Shown: positions 39,164 through 52,822 of the stretch, piece by piece
Position numbering within the stretch: the first letter of the stretch is position 1
Layout: every line of letters begins with the position of its first letter
Origin: a bacterium
Lineage (GTDB): Bacteria; Joyebacterota; Joyebacteria; Joyebacterales; Joyebacteraceae
DNA: 64,000 nucleotides
NCBI GenBank assembly: GCA_025774245.1
Contig: JALGWI010000003.1
Location: 1 to 64,000 of the forward strand
Reading direction: 5' to 3'
Made by a program: the position numbers and the translations under genes
The notes under the pieces: generated by a model
Database searches by the model: none
Told to the model about the DNA's origin: nothing
Seen by the model: only the letters and a program-made list of their open reading frames with translations

Positions 39164-40060
39164 CTAGACGTAGATCACGACGGCGACCACGGCGATCCAG
39201 AGCACGATGTTGACGGCGAGCGGCGTGTCGGTCACGAGCGCCCGGGACGGCTTGCCGCCGCCCGCGTCGGTCGTGTACATGAGGTAGAGGTACCTGAGCA
39301 CCCCGTACACGACGAACGGGACCGTGTAGACCAGGTTCGCGCTCCCGACCTTGTCGACCGTGCCTGGCCAGATCGTGTAGATCGCGTACGATACGACGGT
39401 CGACGCCGTCACGACGCCGATCAGGGAATCGATGAGCGCCGGCGGGTACGCGCTGAGCGTGGGGCGGTGCCCGGCCGCCGCGCTTCCGAGCAGCATCACC
39501 TCGTGGCGTCGCTTCGCGAGCGCGAGGAAGAGGGCCAGGAAGAAGGTGCACACGAGGAGCCACGGCGAGAGCTCCGTTCCCGGCGCGGGTCCGCGCAGCA
39601 CCTCGACGCTGCCGACCGCGCGCAGCACGAAGCCGATGGCGATCGACATGACGTCGAGAATCACCATCTTGCGGAGCGCCAGGCTGTAGAGGACGTTCAG
39701 CCCGAGGTACGCCGCCGCGGAGTGTCCGAACGACGGGTGGATCGAGTAGGCCCACACGAGCGCGCCCGTCGCCATGACGAGTCCGGCGGCCGCGGCCACG
39801 CCGACGGCAAGCTCGCCGGACGCGAGCGGCCTCAAGCGCTTCTCCGGATGCTCGCGGTCCCGCCTCATGTCGGCGAGGTCGTTCAGGATGTAGCTCGCGC
39901 TCGACAGCAGGCAGAAGACGAGGAACCCGGAGAGCGAAAGCCGCATGAGCTCGGCGTTCCCGAGCCCTCCGGCGAAGAGCAGCCCGGCGAAGAGGACGAG
40001 GTTCTTCGTCCACTGGTCCGGGCGCATCGTCGCGAGAAGATTGCGTAGCATACTGGTCAT
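39164..40060 (-). CDS. UbiA-family prenyltransferase (decaprenyl-phosphate phosphoribosyltransferase-like)
   Basis: MRPDQWTKNLVLFAGLLFAG; SASYILNDLADMRRDREHPEKRLRPLASGE. Confidence 0.88.
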   Translation of the reverse strand: MTSMLRNLLATMRPDQWTKNLVLFAGLLFAGGLGNAELMRLSLSGFLVFCLLSSASYILNDLADMRRDREHPEKRLRPLASGELAVGVAAAAGLVMATGALVWAYSIHPSFGHSAAAYLGLNVLYSLALRKMVILDVMSIAIGFVLRAVGSVEVLRGPAPGTELSPWLLVCTFFLALFLALAKRRHEVMLLGSAAAGHRPTLSAYPPALIDSLIGVVTASTVVSYAIYTIWPGTVDKVGSANLVYTVPFVVYGVLRYLYLMYTTDAGGGKPSRALVTDTPLAVNIVLWIAVVAVVIYV

Positions 40061-40069
40061 CTCCTGCTT

Positions 40070-40729
40070 CTACGGGACGCGTCGCTCGCCGTGGTTCGTC
40101 AGGATGTCGCGTACCTTCGTTACGATGAGATCGACGGCCACGACGTTCAGGCCGCCCTCGGGGATGATGACGTCTGCGTACCGCTTGCTCGGTTCGACGA
40201 ACTGGAGGTGCATCGGGCGCACCGTCTGGAGGTACTGCTCGATGACCTGGTCGACGTTCCTCCCCCGCTGTCCGATGTCGCGCTTGAGCCTCCGGATGAA
40301 GCGCTCGTCTGCGTCGGTGTCCACGAAGAGCCTGATGTTCATGATCTTCCGGAGCTCGGTCTCGGCCAGGACCATGATCCCCTCGAGAAGGATGATCCGA
40401 GCGGGGCGCACCGTGATCGTCTCCTCGAGCCTCGTGTGTGTCTCGAAGTCGTAGATGGGCTTCTCGATCGCGCGCCCCGACTTGAGGTCGTTCAGATGAG
40501 CGATGAGGAGCCGGTTGTCGAACGAGTCGGGGTGGTCGTAATTGATCCGCTCGCGTTCGGCAGGCGTGAGGCCGCTCCGGTCGACGTAGTACGAGTCGTG
40601 GTGCATGATGACGACGCTCTCCTGAGGGAAGTGCTTGAGCACCTCCTTCGCGACGGTGGTCTTTCCCGACCCCGTGCCCCCGCCGATTCCCATGATGATC
40701 GGGTCCACGTTCGTGTCTCCTCCCGTCAC
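40070..40729 (-). CDS. udk: Uridine kinase
   Basis: IIMGIGGGTGSGKTTVAKEVL; NYDHPDSFDNRLLIAHL; RLFVDTDADERFIRRLKRDIGQRGR. Confidence 0.93.
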   Translation of the reverse strand: MTGGDTNVDPIIMGIGGGTGSGKTTVAKEVLKHFPQESVVIMHHDSYYVDRSGLTPAERERINYDHPDSFDNRLLIAHLNDLKSGRAIEKPIYDFETHTRLEETITVRPARIILLEGIMVLAETELRKIMNIRLFVDTDADERFIRRLKRDIGQRGRNVDQVIEQYLQTVRPMHLQFVEPSKRYADVIIPEGGLNVVAVDLIVTKVRDILTNHGERRVP

Positions 40730-41319
40730 TCGCCGAAGAGGTCTCTCTCGACCACCTCGCAGATGGCGTGGCCGATCGCTATGTGCACCTCCTGGACTCG
40801 CTGGGTCTCGCTGATCGGCGCCCGGATCGCGACGTCGCAGAGCGCGGCCATCGGACCGCCGCCCTCTCCCATGAGCCCTATCGTTGCGACGCCCCTGCTC
40901 CGCGCCTCCTCGAGCGCCCTCACGATGTTCGCCGACGACCCGCTGGTCGAGATCCCGACCAGAACGTCGCCCGGAACACCGAGCGCGTCGACCTGCCTGG
41001 CGAACACCATCTCGTAGCCGTAGTCGTTCGAGACCGCCGTCAGGACCGACGGGTTGACCGTCAGTGCGAGCGCCGGCAGCCCCCTCCGGTCCTTCTTGAG
41101 CCTGCCGGCCAGTTCCGCCGCGAGGTGCATGGCGTCGGCGGCGCTCCCTCCGTTTCCGCAGAGGAGCACCTTCCCGCCTTTTCTCAGCGTCTCGGTGACG
41201 ATCGCGGCCGCCCTGGCCACGTCTGCCGGGAGCGTCTCGGCCGCGCGCTCGAGCGCGGCGGCCGACGCGCGGAAGATCTGCTCGATGGTCGCGACAGCGT
41301 CAGGGTTCGTGTTCGACAT
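40726..41319 (-). CDS. gmhA: Phosphoheptose isomerase (SIS domain)
   Basis: GGKVLLCGNGGSAADAMHLAAELAGR; ALTVNPSVLTAVSNDYGYE; VGISTSGSSANIVRAL. Confidence 0.92.
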   Translation of the reverse strand: MSNTNPDAVATIEQIFRASAAALERAAETLPADVARAAAIVTETLRKGGKVLLCGNGGSAADAMHLAAELAGRLKKDRRGLPALALTVNPSVLTAVSNDYGYEMVFARQVDALGVPGDVLVGISTSGSSANIVRALEEARSRGVATIGLMGEGGGPMAALCDVAIRAPISETQRVQEVHIAIGHAICEVVERDLFGE

Positions 41320-41352
41320 CTCTCCTACCTTTCGGGTGGCAGCGCCCGCCCA

Positions 41353-42195
41353 TCACCTTTCGGAGACGTACTCGACCAGGGCCTCGCGCCACGGCCGCGG
41401 TTCCCATCCGAGGAGCGACGCCAGTCGCCTGAGATCGAGGAGCGAGTTCGCGGGTCTCCGTGCCGGCCTCGGGAACGCGTCGCTTCCGACGGGCAGGACG
41501 TTCACGTTCCCGCGTCCCGCCGCCTCCAGGATCGCCCGCGCGAATCCGAACCACGTGGAGCTTCCCGAGTTCGTAGCGTGGACGATGCCGGTCGCATCGC
41601 CCCGGACGAGGTCCTTGATGATGAGCGCCAGGTCGCGCGCGTTCGTCGGCGCGCCGGCCTGATCGACGACGATCCTCAAGGTCTCCTCCGTCTCCGAGAG
41701 CGCGAGGATCGTCTCCACGAAGTTCTTCCCGGCGTGGCCGTAGAGCCACGAGGTTCGGACGATCAGGTGCGCAGCTCCCGACTCCCCCACCTCCCGCTCC
41801 CCGGCGAGCTTCGACTCGCCGTAGACATTGAGCGGGGCTGTTCTGTCGTCCTCGAGATAGGGCTCGTTCTTCGTTCCGTCGAAGACGTAGTCGGTGCTCA
41901 TGTGCAGGACGCGGGCGCCCGCCCGCGCGGCCCCGCGCGCGACGTTCCCCGCCCCCGGCCCGTTGACCGCGAGCGCAAGGTCGGGCGCAGACTCCGCGCC
42001 GTCGACGTTGGTGTATGCGGCGCAGTTCACGACGGCGTCCGGCCCGACCTCGGCGATGGCGGCGGCCGTCGCTTCGGCGTCGGTCACGTCGAAGTCGCTG
42101 ATGTCGACGCCGACCACGTCCGCGTTGGCTCGCAGCGCGTCGACCACCTCCGTGCCGAGCATCCCGAGGGCGCCGGTCACGAGGATCCTCTTCAT
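41353..42195 (-). CDS. rfbD: dTDP-4-dehydrorhamnose reductase (RmlD/RfbD-like)
   Basis: RILVTGALGMLGTEVVDAL; VNCAAYTNVDGAE; STDYVFDGTKNEPYLEDD. Confidence 0.9.
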   Translation of the reverse strand: MKRILVTGALGMLGTEVVDALRANADVVGVDISDFDVTDAEATAAAIAEVGPDAVVNCAAYTNVDGAESAPDLALAVNGPGAGNVARGAARAGARVLHMSTDYVFDGTKNEPYLEDDRTAPLNVYGESKLAGEREVGESGAAHLIVRTSWLYGHAGKNFVETILALSETEETLRIVVDQAGAPTNARDLALIIKDLVRGDATGIVHATNSGSSTWFGFARAILEAAGRGNVNVLPVGSDAFPRPARRPANSLLDLRRLASLLGWEPRPWREALVEYVSER

Positions 42196-42220
42196 CGCAC
42201 CCCCGTCCTTGAGAACGGCG

Positions 42221-43294
42221 TCAGGGAACCTCGATGCGGCTCGCGTCGCCGAGCATGAACCGGTACGCCTTCGGCATCGTCGCGCTCTTCTTGATCTCCA
42301 CGTCCTTCCCGACGAGGCTGCGTTCCATGCGGGCCCCGAGGTTGACGATCGTCGAGCGCTCCAGGATGATGCTGTGCTCGATCTCCGCGTTCTGGACCGT
42401 CACCTCGTAGTAGATCGACGTGAACGGACCGATGTAAGACTTCACGATCCTGCTCCCGCGCCCGATCACGAGCGGACCGCGCAGAACGCTCCCCTCGATG
42501 ACGGCGTCCTCCTCGATCACGACGTTCCCGTCGATGCGGCAGGACGGGTCGACCGAGCCCCTGATGTCCCGGTCGACCGTCTCGAGGATCATCCGGTTCG
42601 CTTCGAGGATGTCGTCGAGCTTGCCGGTGTCCTTCCACCAGCCGGTCACCTCGTGCGCCCGGACGTCCTTGTCGGTGTCGATCAGGCGCTGGATGGCGTC
42701 GGTGATCTCGAGCTCACTCCGCCGGGACGGCTCGATGCTGCGCGTCGCCTCGAAGATCTCCGCGTCGAACATGTAGACGCCCACCAGGGCGAGGTTCGAC
42801 TTCGGATGCTCGGGCTTCTCCTCGAGCCTGGCGACGCGTCCCTCGGAGAGCTCCGCGACGCCGAAGTCGGACGGGTTGTCGACCCGGGCGAGGAGGATCT
42901 GGGCGTTCGGCTTGTTCTTCTGGAACTCGGCGACGAAGTCGGATATCCCGCCGGTGATCAGATTGTCTCCGAGGTACATGACGAACGGCTCCTTGCCCAT
43001 GTACTCCTCGGAGATCGCGACGGCGTGCGCGAGCCCGCGCGGCTCGTCCTGCCGGATGTAGGTCACCTTGAGTCCGAACGACGCGCCGTCGCCGACGGCG
43101 GCCTCGATCTCCCTGCGCGTGTCGCCGACGATGATGCCGACGTCGACGATGCCCGCGTCCCTGATCGCCTCCAGGCCGTAGAAGAGGATCGGCTTGTTCG
43201 CGATCGGCACGAGCTGCTTCGCGCTCGTGTGCGTGATGGGACGGAGCCTCGTTCCTTTGCCGCCCGCCAGTACGAGAGCCTTGATGCGTATCAC
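42221..43294 (-). CDS. Glucose-1-phosphate thymidylyltransferase, long form (RmlA/StrD-like)
   Basis: IKALVLAGGKGTRLRPITHTSAKQLVPIANKPILFYGLEAI; YLGDNLI; C-terminal left-handed beta-helix repeats. Confidence 0.9.
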   Translation of the reverse strand: MIRIKALVLAGGKGTRLRPITHTSAKQLVPIANKPILFYGLEAIRDAGIVDVGIIVGDTRREIEAAVGDGASFGLKVTYIRQDEPRGLAHAVAISEEYMGKEPFVMYLGDNLITGGISDFVAEFQKNKPNAQILLARVDNPSDFGVAELSEGRVARLEEKPEHPKSNLALVGVYMFDAEIFEATRSIEPSRRSELEITDAIQRLIDTDKDVRAHEVTGWWKDTGKLDDILEANRMILETVDRDIRGSVDPSCRIDGNVVIEEDAVIEGSVLRGPLVIGRGSRIVKSYIGPFTSIYYEVTVQNAEIEHSIILERSTIVNLGARMERSLVGKDVEIKKSATMPKAYRFMLGDASRIEVP

Positions 43295-43346
43295 CTGCCT
43301 TTCAGCCGCGCGGCCGGCGCTCGACGCCGCGTTCCGCTCGTCCGGT

Positions 43347-44105
43347 TCAGGATCCGTGCACGGCGGCAGCGATCGCCCTCGCGAGCCCGGCGTCGCCGGT
43401 CCGCTCGATGATCTCGCCGGTCACGACGAGGCTGGCCCCCGCCGCCACGAGGTTCTCCGCCTGCTCGGCCGTGCGGATCCCTCCGCCGACCATCACGGGG
43501 ATGTCGATGTATCCGGTGACCGCCGAGACGATCTCGGCCGGCACCGGCTGATCGGCGCCGCTCCCCGCGTCGAAGAACGCGATCTTCATTCCGAGGTACT
43601 GCCCGGCGAGGGCGTGCGCCATCGCGATGTCGGGCTTGTTCCTCGGGAGCGGCCGCGTCGCGCTCATGAACTCGACCGACGTCGTCCGGCCGCCTTCGAC
43701 GAGCATGTAGGCCGTCGGGATCGGCTCGAGGCCCGACTGCTTCAGGAGCGGCGCGCCGATCACGTGCTCGCCGATCAGGAACTGCGGGTTCCTCCCGCTC
43801 ACGAGCGAGAGGAAGAGGATCGCGTCCGCCTCCGGCGCCACGAATCCGGCGTTGCCCGGGAAGATGACGACCGGGAGATCGACCTCGCGCTTGATCGCGG
43901 CGATCGTCTCGGACGAACGCCGCGTGAGCGAGAGGCTGCCGCCGACGAGAAGCACGTCGGCCCCCGCCTCGGCGGCGAGCATGGCCAGGCGCACGTTCTC
44001 GTCCGGGCCGAGCCGGTCGGGATCGAGAAGGACGAGGTAGAGCGCCCCCTTCTTCTCGATCGCGCCCGTGATCGAACGCAGGACGGGTCCCGGCGGAACG
44101 GTCAC
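43347..44105 (-). CDS. Geranylgeranylglyceryl phosphate synthase family protein (PcrB/GGGPS)
   Basis: LYLVLLDPDRLG; DVLLVGGS; VIFPGNAGFVAPEADAILFLSLVSGRNPQFLIGEHV; FFDAGSGADQPV; VMVGGGIRT. Confidence 0.9.
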   Translation of the reverse strand: MTVPPGPVLRSITGAIEKKGALYLVLLDPDRLGPDENVRLAMLAAEAGADVLLVGGSLSLTRRSSETIAAIKREVDLPVVIFPGNAGFVAPEADAILFLSLVSGRNPQFLIGEHVIGAPLLKQSGLEPIPTAYMLVEGGRTTSVEFMSATRPLPRNKPDIAMAHALAGQYLGMKIAFFDAGSGADQPVPAEIVSAVTGYIDIPVMVGGGIRTAEQAENLVAAGASLVVTGEIIERTGDAGLARAIAAAVHGS

Positions 44106-44129
44106 CGGCGGCCTCCCTTCTCTCTCACC

Positions 44130-46806
<2,677 letters not shown>

Positions 46807-46820
<14 letters not shown>

Positions 46821-47466
46821 CTGCCCCTCCGTCTCGGTTCTCCATCCGCTCCCTCACGACGGCAGCCACCACCTCGTGGCTGAAACCCCTCCGAACGAGA
46901 TAGGCGAAGAGCTTCGCCCGCTCCCTGTCCGGCAGCCCGCCTTCGTGTTTGCGGGTCTTCTTCAGCGACGCCCGGCGTGCCAGCTCGATCTCCGGGTTCT
47001 CCTCGTACGTCTCGTCGAGGATCCTCGTCGTGACCGCCTGGTCGACGCCCTTCGCGCGGAGCTCCTGTCTGAGGAGCATCGGTCCGACGGGCCTCAGCCG
47101 CACCCGCTCCCCGGCCCAGAGCCTGGCGAACGCCTCGTCGTCCACGAGCCCCACCACCTCGAGATCGGCGACGACCTCCTCCGACAGGGTCGTGTCGAAC
47201 CCGCTTCTCCGGAGCCGGTCGAGGAGCTCGCGCCGGCTCCGTGCGCGGACGGTCAGAAGGCCCAGGGCCTTCTCCTTCGCCTTCGCGCGCTCCGAGTCGG
47301 CTTCGATGCGCTCGACCTGGTCCTGGGCGAGCTCGACACCGACCTCGAGACCCAGGCGCGCGGCGATCTCCTCGGAGACCGTGAACGCCGGGCGACCGTC
47401 TACGAAGACGGCCAGGCGAGATGAGCCCTCCCTGGCCTTCTGGATGGCCGTGATCCTGCCGCTCAC
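46807..47466 (-). CDS. recX: Regulatory protein RecX
   Basis: ALGLLTVRARSRRELLDRLRRSGFD...; FARLWAGERVRLRPVGPMLLRQELRAKGV. Confidence 0.9.
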
Positions 47467-47542
47467 CGCTTCCTCGCTCGCGCTCCCGTCCCGGCTCCGG
47501 CTCTCTGCTGCCCGCCGTGGTGCCGGGACTCTTCCTCCGGCG

Positions 47543-48676
<1,134 letters not shown>

Positions 48677-48779
48677 CTTTCCCTCCGCTGTCGGGCTTCG
48701 GTTTCCGATTCCGTCCGGGGTCTCTTCGAAAGCAGCCGGCACCCGCGTCTCGGGGGCCCGGTGCTCACTCTTCGGGGGA

Positions 48780-49421
48780 TCAGGGGCCGTCGCCGGGGGG
48801 CGCCTGGCCGGCAGGCGCCTCACCAGGGGACGTTTCTCCGGAGGGCGTCTCTTCCGGGGCCGCCTCGCCCAGGGGCACGGCCGCTATCAGCTCGTGGAGC
48901 GCTCCGCCGGGCGCGAGCGTGCTCCTCATGACACGCACCTCACGCACCTCGACAATCTCCTCCGGCGCGGCGAGCCCGTCGAGGACGTCCTCGATGTCCC
49001 CTCCGCCCCGCGGGTCCCTGATGCGGCCGATCGTGATGTGGGGGCTGAATCTCCGCCGCTCCCTCGGGAATCCCAGGGGCTTGAGTTCGCGCTCGACGGC
49101 CGCGGCGATGTCCCAGAGCTCCTGGATCGGCTCCGCGCCGACCCAGACCACCCTGGCGCGCCGCGGCGACGGGAAGGCCCCGAGCGACCGGCTGGCGAAG
49201 GAGAACGGCGGAACCTCGCGCGCCGCCGCCCCGACGGCCTCGATCACGTCCTGGACCACGTCCTCCTCGACGTCACCCAGGAACTTGAGGGTCAGGTGCA
49301 GCGTCGCGTCCCGCGACCAGCTCGCCTTGAGGCCGCGCCGGCGCATTTCCTCGATGAGGTCGAGTATGCCTGCTTTGAGCGGGCGCGACAACTCCAAAGC
49401 TACGAAGATCCTGAGGGCCAC
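48780..49421 (-). CDS. thpR: RNA 2',3'-cyclic phosphodiesterase (2H family, ThpR/LigT)
   Basis: [37 protein letters not shown]. Confidence 0.92.
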   Translation of the reverse strand: MALRIFVALELSRPLKAGILDLIEEMRRRGLKASWSRDATLHLTLKFLGDVEEDVVQDVIEAVGAAAREVPPFSFASRSLGAFPSPRRARVVWVGAEPIQELWDIAAAVERELKPLGFPRERRRFSPHITIGRIRDPRGGGDIEDVLDGLAAPEEIVEVREVRVMRSTLAPGGALHELIAAVPLGEAAPEETPSGETSPGEAPAGQAPPGDGP

Positions 49422-49439
49422 GTCCGTTCCTCCCGCCGG

Positions 49440-50672
49440 TCAGAGGAGCGCCCGGCGCAGCATGTCGAGCGCCGCCTGGGCCGCCATCTCGCGGACGGTG
49501 TCGCGTCCTCCCGAGAAGCGGAAGCGCTCGACGCGCTCGCCGCGATCCCACGAGACTGCGACGAAGACCAGGCCGAGCGGCTTCTCGTCGTCCCCACCTC
49601 CCGGGCCCGCGATCCCCGTGATCGCGACGCCGTAGTCCGAGTGCGCCTTGTCCCGCACACCCTCGGCCATCTCGAGCGCGGCCTCCTCCGAGACGGCCCC
49701 GTGGTCCTTGAGCGTCTTTACGCGAACGCCCAGGAGCCTCTTCTTGAGGTCGTCCGAGTAGGCGATGACTCCTCCGACGAAGTACTCCGAGCTGCCCGGG
49801 ATCCTCGTGAGCCGCCAGCCGAGCCTGCCGCCGGTACACGACTCCGCGACGGCGACCGTCTTCTTGCCCATCTGGAGCAGGTAGCCGACCACCTGCTCGA
49901 TCGGCTCCTCCCCGGTCGCGTAGACCGCGTTGCCGAGCTTCTCGCCGATCCGCTCCGCGGCGTCGTCGGCCGTCCTTCGCGCCTCTGCCGGCGTGTCGCC
50001 ACGGCAGATGACGCGCACGTCGACGCCCGTGGCCGACGCCGTGTAGGCGATCTCGGTGCGCGCGAGTTTCCTCGTCAGCCCCTCGATCTCCTCGGCGATC
50101 GCAGACTCGGGGACGCCGGTCGTCCTCAGGATCCGCTCCTCGGTGAGCCGCCTGAGCCCCCTCCCCTCGAGGAACGGGACGACGTACGATTCGACCATCC
50201 GCTTCATCTCGGCGGGCACCCCCGGCAGGACGAAGAAGAGTGTCCGGTCCTGCTCCATCAGGAGCCCCGGCGCGGTTCCGATCGTGTTCTCGATGGCTCG
50301 CGCCCCCTCCGGGATCATCGCCTGCGCGACGTTGATCTCCGGCATCGGCCTGCCGAGTTCCTCGAAGTGCGCGGCGATCCGCTCGAGCGTGTCGTCGTCG
50401 AGCACGAGGCTTCGTCCGAGGACCCTCGCCACGACGTGCTTCGTGCGGTCGTCGCTCGTAGGGCCGAGGCCGCCCGTCGTGATGACGACGTCGGCGTCGC
50501 CGAGCGCGCGAAGCAGGACCTCCTCGATGGCCTTGGGGTCGTCGGGAACGGTCGTCGCCCTCGTCACGTCCGCTCCCAGGGCGGCGAGCCTCGCTCCGAG
50601 GTGGGACGTGTTCGTGTCGACGCGGCCGCCGTCGAGGAGCTCACGACCGATGGTGACAATCTCCGCCTTCAC
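49440..50672 (-). CDS. cinA: CinA family competence/damage-inducible protein (nicotinamide-nucleotide amidase domain)
   Basis: VKAEIVTIGRELLDGGRVDTNTSHL; VITTGGLGPTSDD; KTVAVAESCTGGRLGWRLTRIPGSSEYFVGGVIAYSD. Confidence 0.93.
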   Translation of the reverse strand: MKAEIVTIGRELLDGGRVDTNTSHLGARLAALGADVTRATTVPDDPKAIEEVLLRALGDADVVITTGGLGPTSDDRTKHVVARVLGRSLVLDDDTLERIAAHFEELGRPMPEINVAQAMIPEGARAIENTIGTAPGLLMEQDRTLFFVLPGVPAEMKRMVESYVVPFLEGRGLRRLTEERILRTTGVPESAIAEEIEGLTRKLARTEIAYTASATGVDVRVICRGDTPAEARRTADDAAERIGEKLGNAVYATGEEPIEQVVGYLLQMGKKTVAVAESCTGGRLGWRLTRIPGSSEYFVGGVIAYSDDLKKRLLGVRVKTLKDHGAVSEEAALEMAEGVRDKAHSDYGVAITGIAGPGGGDDEKPLGLVFVAVSWDRGERVERFRFSGGRDTVREMAAQAALDMLRRALL

Positions 50673-50697
50673 GGTGACACCGTCCGGGAGGCCGCGG

Positions 50698-51195
50698 CTA
50701 CCAGCCGCGGAAGAGGAGCATGAGCCTGACAAGGATGTTCGCGTAGACGCCTGCGATGACGTCGTCCATCACGATGCCGAGCCCGCCGGGGAGGGATTCG
50801 GCTCGGTCTGCGGGGAACGGCTTCAGAATGTCGGCGACTCTGAACAGCAGGAACGCCACGGCGTAGACCAGCAGCGTCTTCGGGAGGAGCAGGATCGCGA
50901 TCAGGAAACCGGCCCACTCGTCGACGACGATCTTCGACGCGTCCTTTCCGAACGACGTCTCGGCGATGCCTGCCGCCCAGACCGAGAGCGCGAGGAAGGC
51001 CACGACGGTCAATAGGTGCACGGCGATCGCCAGAGGCGGACTCGCGGACGTGATCTCGGGGGCGATGAACCAGAGGAGCACAGCGCACCCGAACGCACCG
51101 ACCGTTCCCGGGGCCACGGGGGCGTATCCCAGGAACCCGCCGGTCGCGATGAGCCTGACGAGCGGTGAGAGCCGGGGCGGCGTTCCGTTCGTCAT
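50698..51195 (-). CDS. pgpA: Phosphatidylglycerophosphatase A
   Basis: GFLGYAPVAPGTVGAFG; KIVVDEWAGFLIA; GIVMDDVIAGVYANI. Confidence 0.92.
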   Translation of the reverse strand: MTNGTPPRLSPLVRLIATGGFLGYAPVAPGTVGAFGCAVLLWFIAPEITSASPPLAIAVHLLTVVAFLALSVWAAGIAETSFGKDASKIVVDEWAGFLIAILLLPKTLLVYAVAFLLFRVADILKPFPADRAESLPGGLGIVMDDVIAGVYANILVRLMLLFRGW

Positions 51196-51201
51196 CTCCT
51201 C

Positions 51202-51807
51202 CTAGCTCCTCTCTCCTCGCTCCGCGCGCGCGACGCTGTCCCCCGCGCCGGCGACGCCCCGCCCGCTCAGGAGGTACTCGGCACCGGAGACGATCGTCAG
51301 CACGACGGCGCAGGCGCCCATGATCCACAGGACGGTCTCGATGTGCGTCGAGAGGGAGGGCGTCAAGGGGGTGCCCACGCTCGACCGGACAGTGAGATAG
51401 AGGAGGATCGCGGCGATCCAGGCCATCTGCGAAGCGGTCTTCCACTGCGCGATCCGGCTCGTGACGAAACCCTCGCCGCTCTTCAAGACCCCGGTGCGAC
51501 ATCCGAGTATCAGGAGCTCTCGCCCAACGATGGCCGCGACCATCCAGATCCGCATGTACGGGAGACCGAGAAAGAGGAGCCCGAAGAGGACGAGCGAAAC
51601 GAGCACCTTGTCGGCCAGGGGATCCATGAGCTTGCCGAACTCGGTGACGTTGTTCGAGCGGCGCGCGAGGTACCCGTCCCAGAGGTCGGTGAGCATCGCG
51701 ACCAGGAAGAGGTAGAACGCCAGCCGCACGGCGCCCGCGAGCAGGCAGATCAGAACTACCGGCCCCAGGATGAGGCGCCCGACGGTCAATCCGTTCGGCC
51801 AGTTCAT
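51202..51807 (-). CDS. pgsA: CDP-diacylglycerol-glycerol-3-phosphate 3-phosphatidyltransferase
   Basis: NGLTVGRLILGPVVL; DLWDGYLARRSNNVTEFGKLMDPLADKVLV (CDP-alcohol phosphotransferase motif). Confidence 0.93.
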   Translation of the reverse strand: MNWPNGLTVGRLILGPVVLICLLAGAVRLAFYLFLVAMLTDLWDGYLARRSNNVTEFGKLMDPLADKVLVSLVLFGLLFLGLPYMRIWMVAAIVGRELLILGCRTGVLKSGEGFVTSRIAQWKTASQMAWIAAILLYLTVRSSVGTPLTPSLSTHIETVLWIMGACAVVLTIVSGAEYLLSGRGVAGAGDSVARAERGERS

Positions 51808-51878
51808 GGTTCCTCACGCGCTCTGAGGAAGCGGTCCTCGCGAGCCTCCGTTCGGTCCCGCGTCCGCCCGCCTACCGC

Positions 51879-52808
51879 CTACGACTGGGTGAGCTCCTCC
51901 CGCTTGAGGAGCCACGCCCAGTTGCGGTCCACTTCCTCCTGGATCTCGTCGATGATGTGCTTGTTCTGTTCCTTGAAGAGGTGGCGGAATCTCCCCTGCC
52001 CCTCCATCCACTTCGCGACAGGGATCTTCTCCTTCGGCTTCCGGGTCACCTTGAACTTGCCGTGCTCGACCTCGAAGAGCGGCCAGAAACAGGTCTCGAC
52101 GGCGAGCCTGGCGACCTCCATCGACTCCTCCATCGGGTACCGCCAGCCCCTCGTACAGGGAGTCAGGATGTTCATGAACGCCGGGCCGTCGATCGCGAGC
52201 GCCTTCTCGACCTTGTCCGAGAGGTCCTTTGGGAAACCAGGAGTGGCCTGAGCCACGTAGGGGATCCTGTGCGCGATCATGATCTCGGTCAGCGGTTTCG
52301 GGAACTCCTTCTTCCCGGGGACGACCTTCCCCACAGGAGTGGTCGACGTCGCGGTGCCCTTCGGCGTCCCGCCCGACCTCTGGATGCCCGTGTTCATGTA
52401 GGCTTCGTTGTCGTAGCAGATGTAGAGCATGTTGTGTCCGCGCTCCATCGCACCCGAGAGAGCCTGGAGCCCGATGTCGTACGTGCCCCCGTCGCCTGCG
52501 AACGCGATGAAGTTGATCTTCTTGTCGATCTTCCCCTGCCGTCGGAGCGACCTGTAGGCCGCTTCCGCACCCGATATCGTCGCCGCGGAGTTCTCGAAGG
52601 CGCTGTGGATGAAAGGCGTGCGCCAGGCGGTGTAGGGGTAGATCGTTGTTACCACCTCGACGCATCCAGTCGCGCAGCCGCAGACCGTGTCCTTGCCCGC
52701 CGTCAGGAGCGTCTGTCTCATCGCCGTCATCGGCAGGCAACCCGCGCACGCGCGGTGCCCGCCGGCCATGAGCTCCTTCCGCCCCGCCAGTTGTTTGACG
52801 CCCGGCAT
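51879..52808 (-). CDS. porB: 2-oxoacid:ferredoxin oxidoreductase, beta (TPP-binding) subunit
   Basis: GHRACAGCLPMTAMRQ; INFIAFAGDGGTYDIGLQALSGAMERGHNMLYICYDNEAYMNTG. Confidence 0.9.
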   Translation of the reverse strand: MPGVKQLAGRKELMAGGHRACAGCLPMTAMRQTLLTAGKDTVCGCATGCVEVVTTIYPYTAWRTPFIHSAFENSAATISGAEAAYRSLRRQGKIDKKINFIAFAGDGGTYDIGLQALSGAMERGHNMLYICYDNEAYMNTGIQRSGGTPKGTATSTTPVGKVVPGKKEFPKPLTEIMIAHRIPYVAQATPGFPKDLSDKVEKALAIDGPAFMNILTPCTRGWRYPMEESMEVARLAVETCFWPLFEVEHGKFKVTRKPKEKIPVAKWMEGQGRFRHLFKEQNKHIIDEIQEEVDRNWAWLLKREELTQS

Positions 52809-52822
52809 CTGTGGTTCCCTCC

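Noticed and set aside
38190-40013. 607-aa minus ORF as IspE fusion
   Set aside because: N-terminal part is an alternative frame of the UbiA gene; IspE starts at 39122
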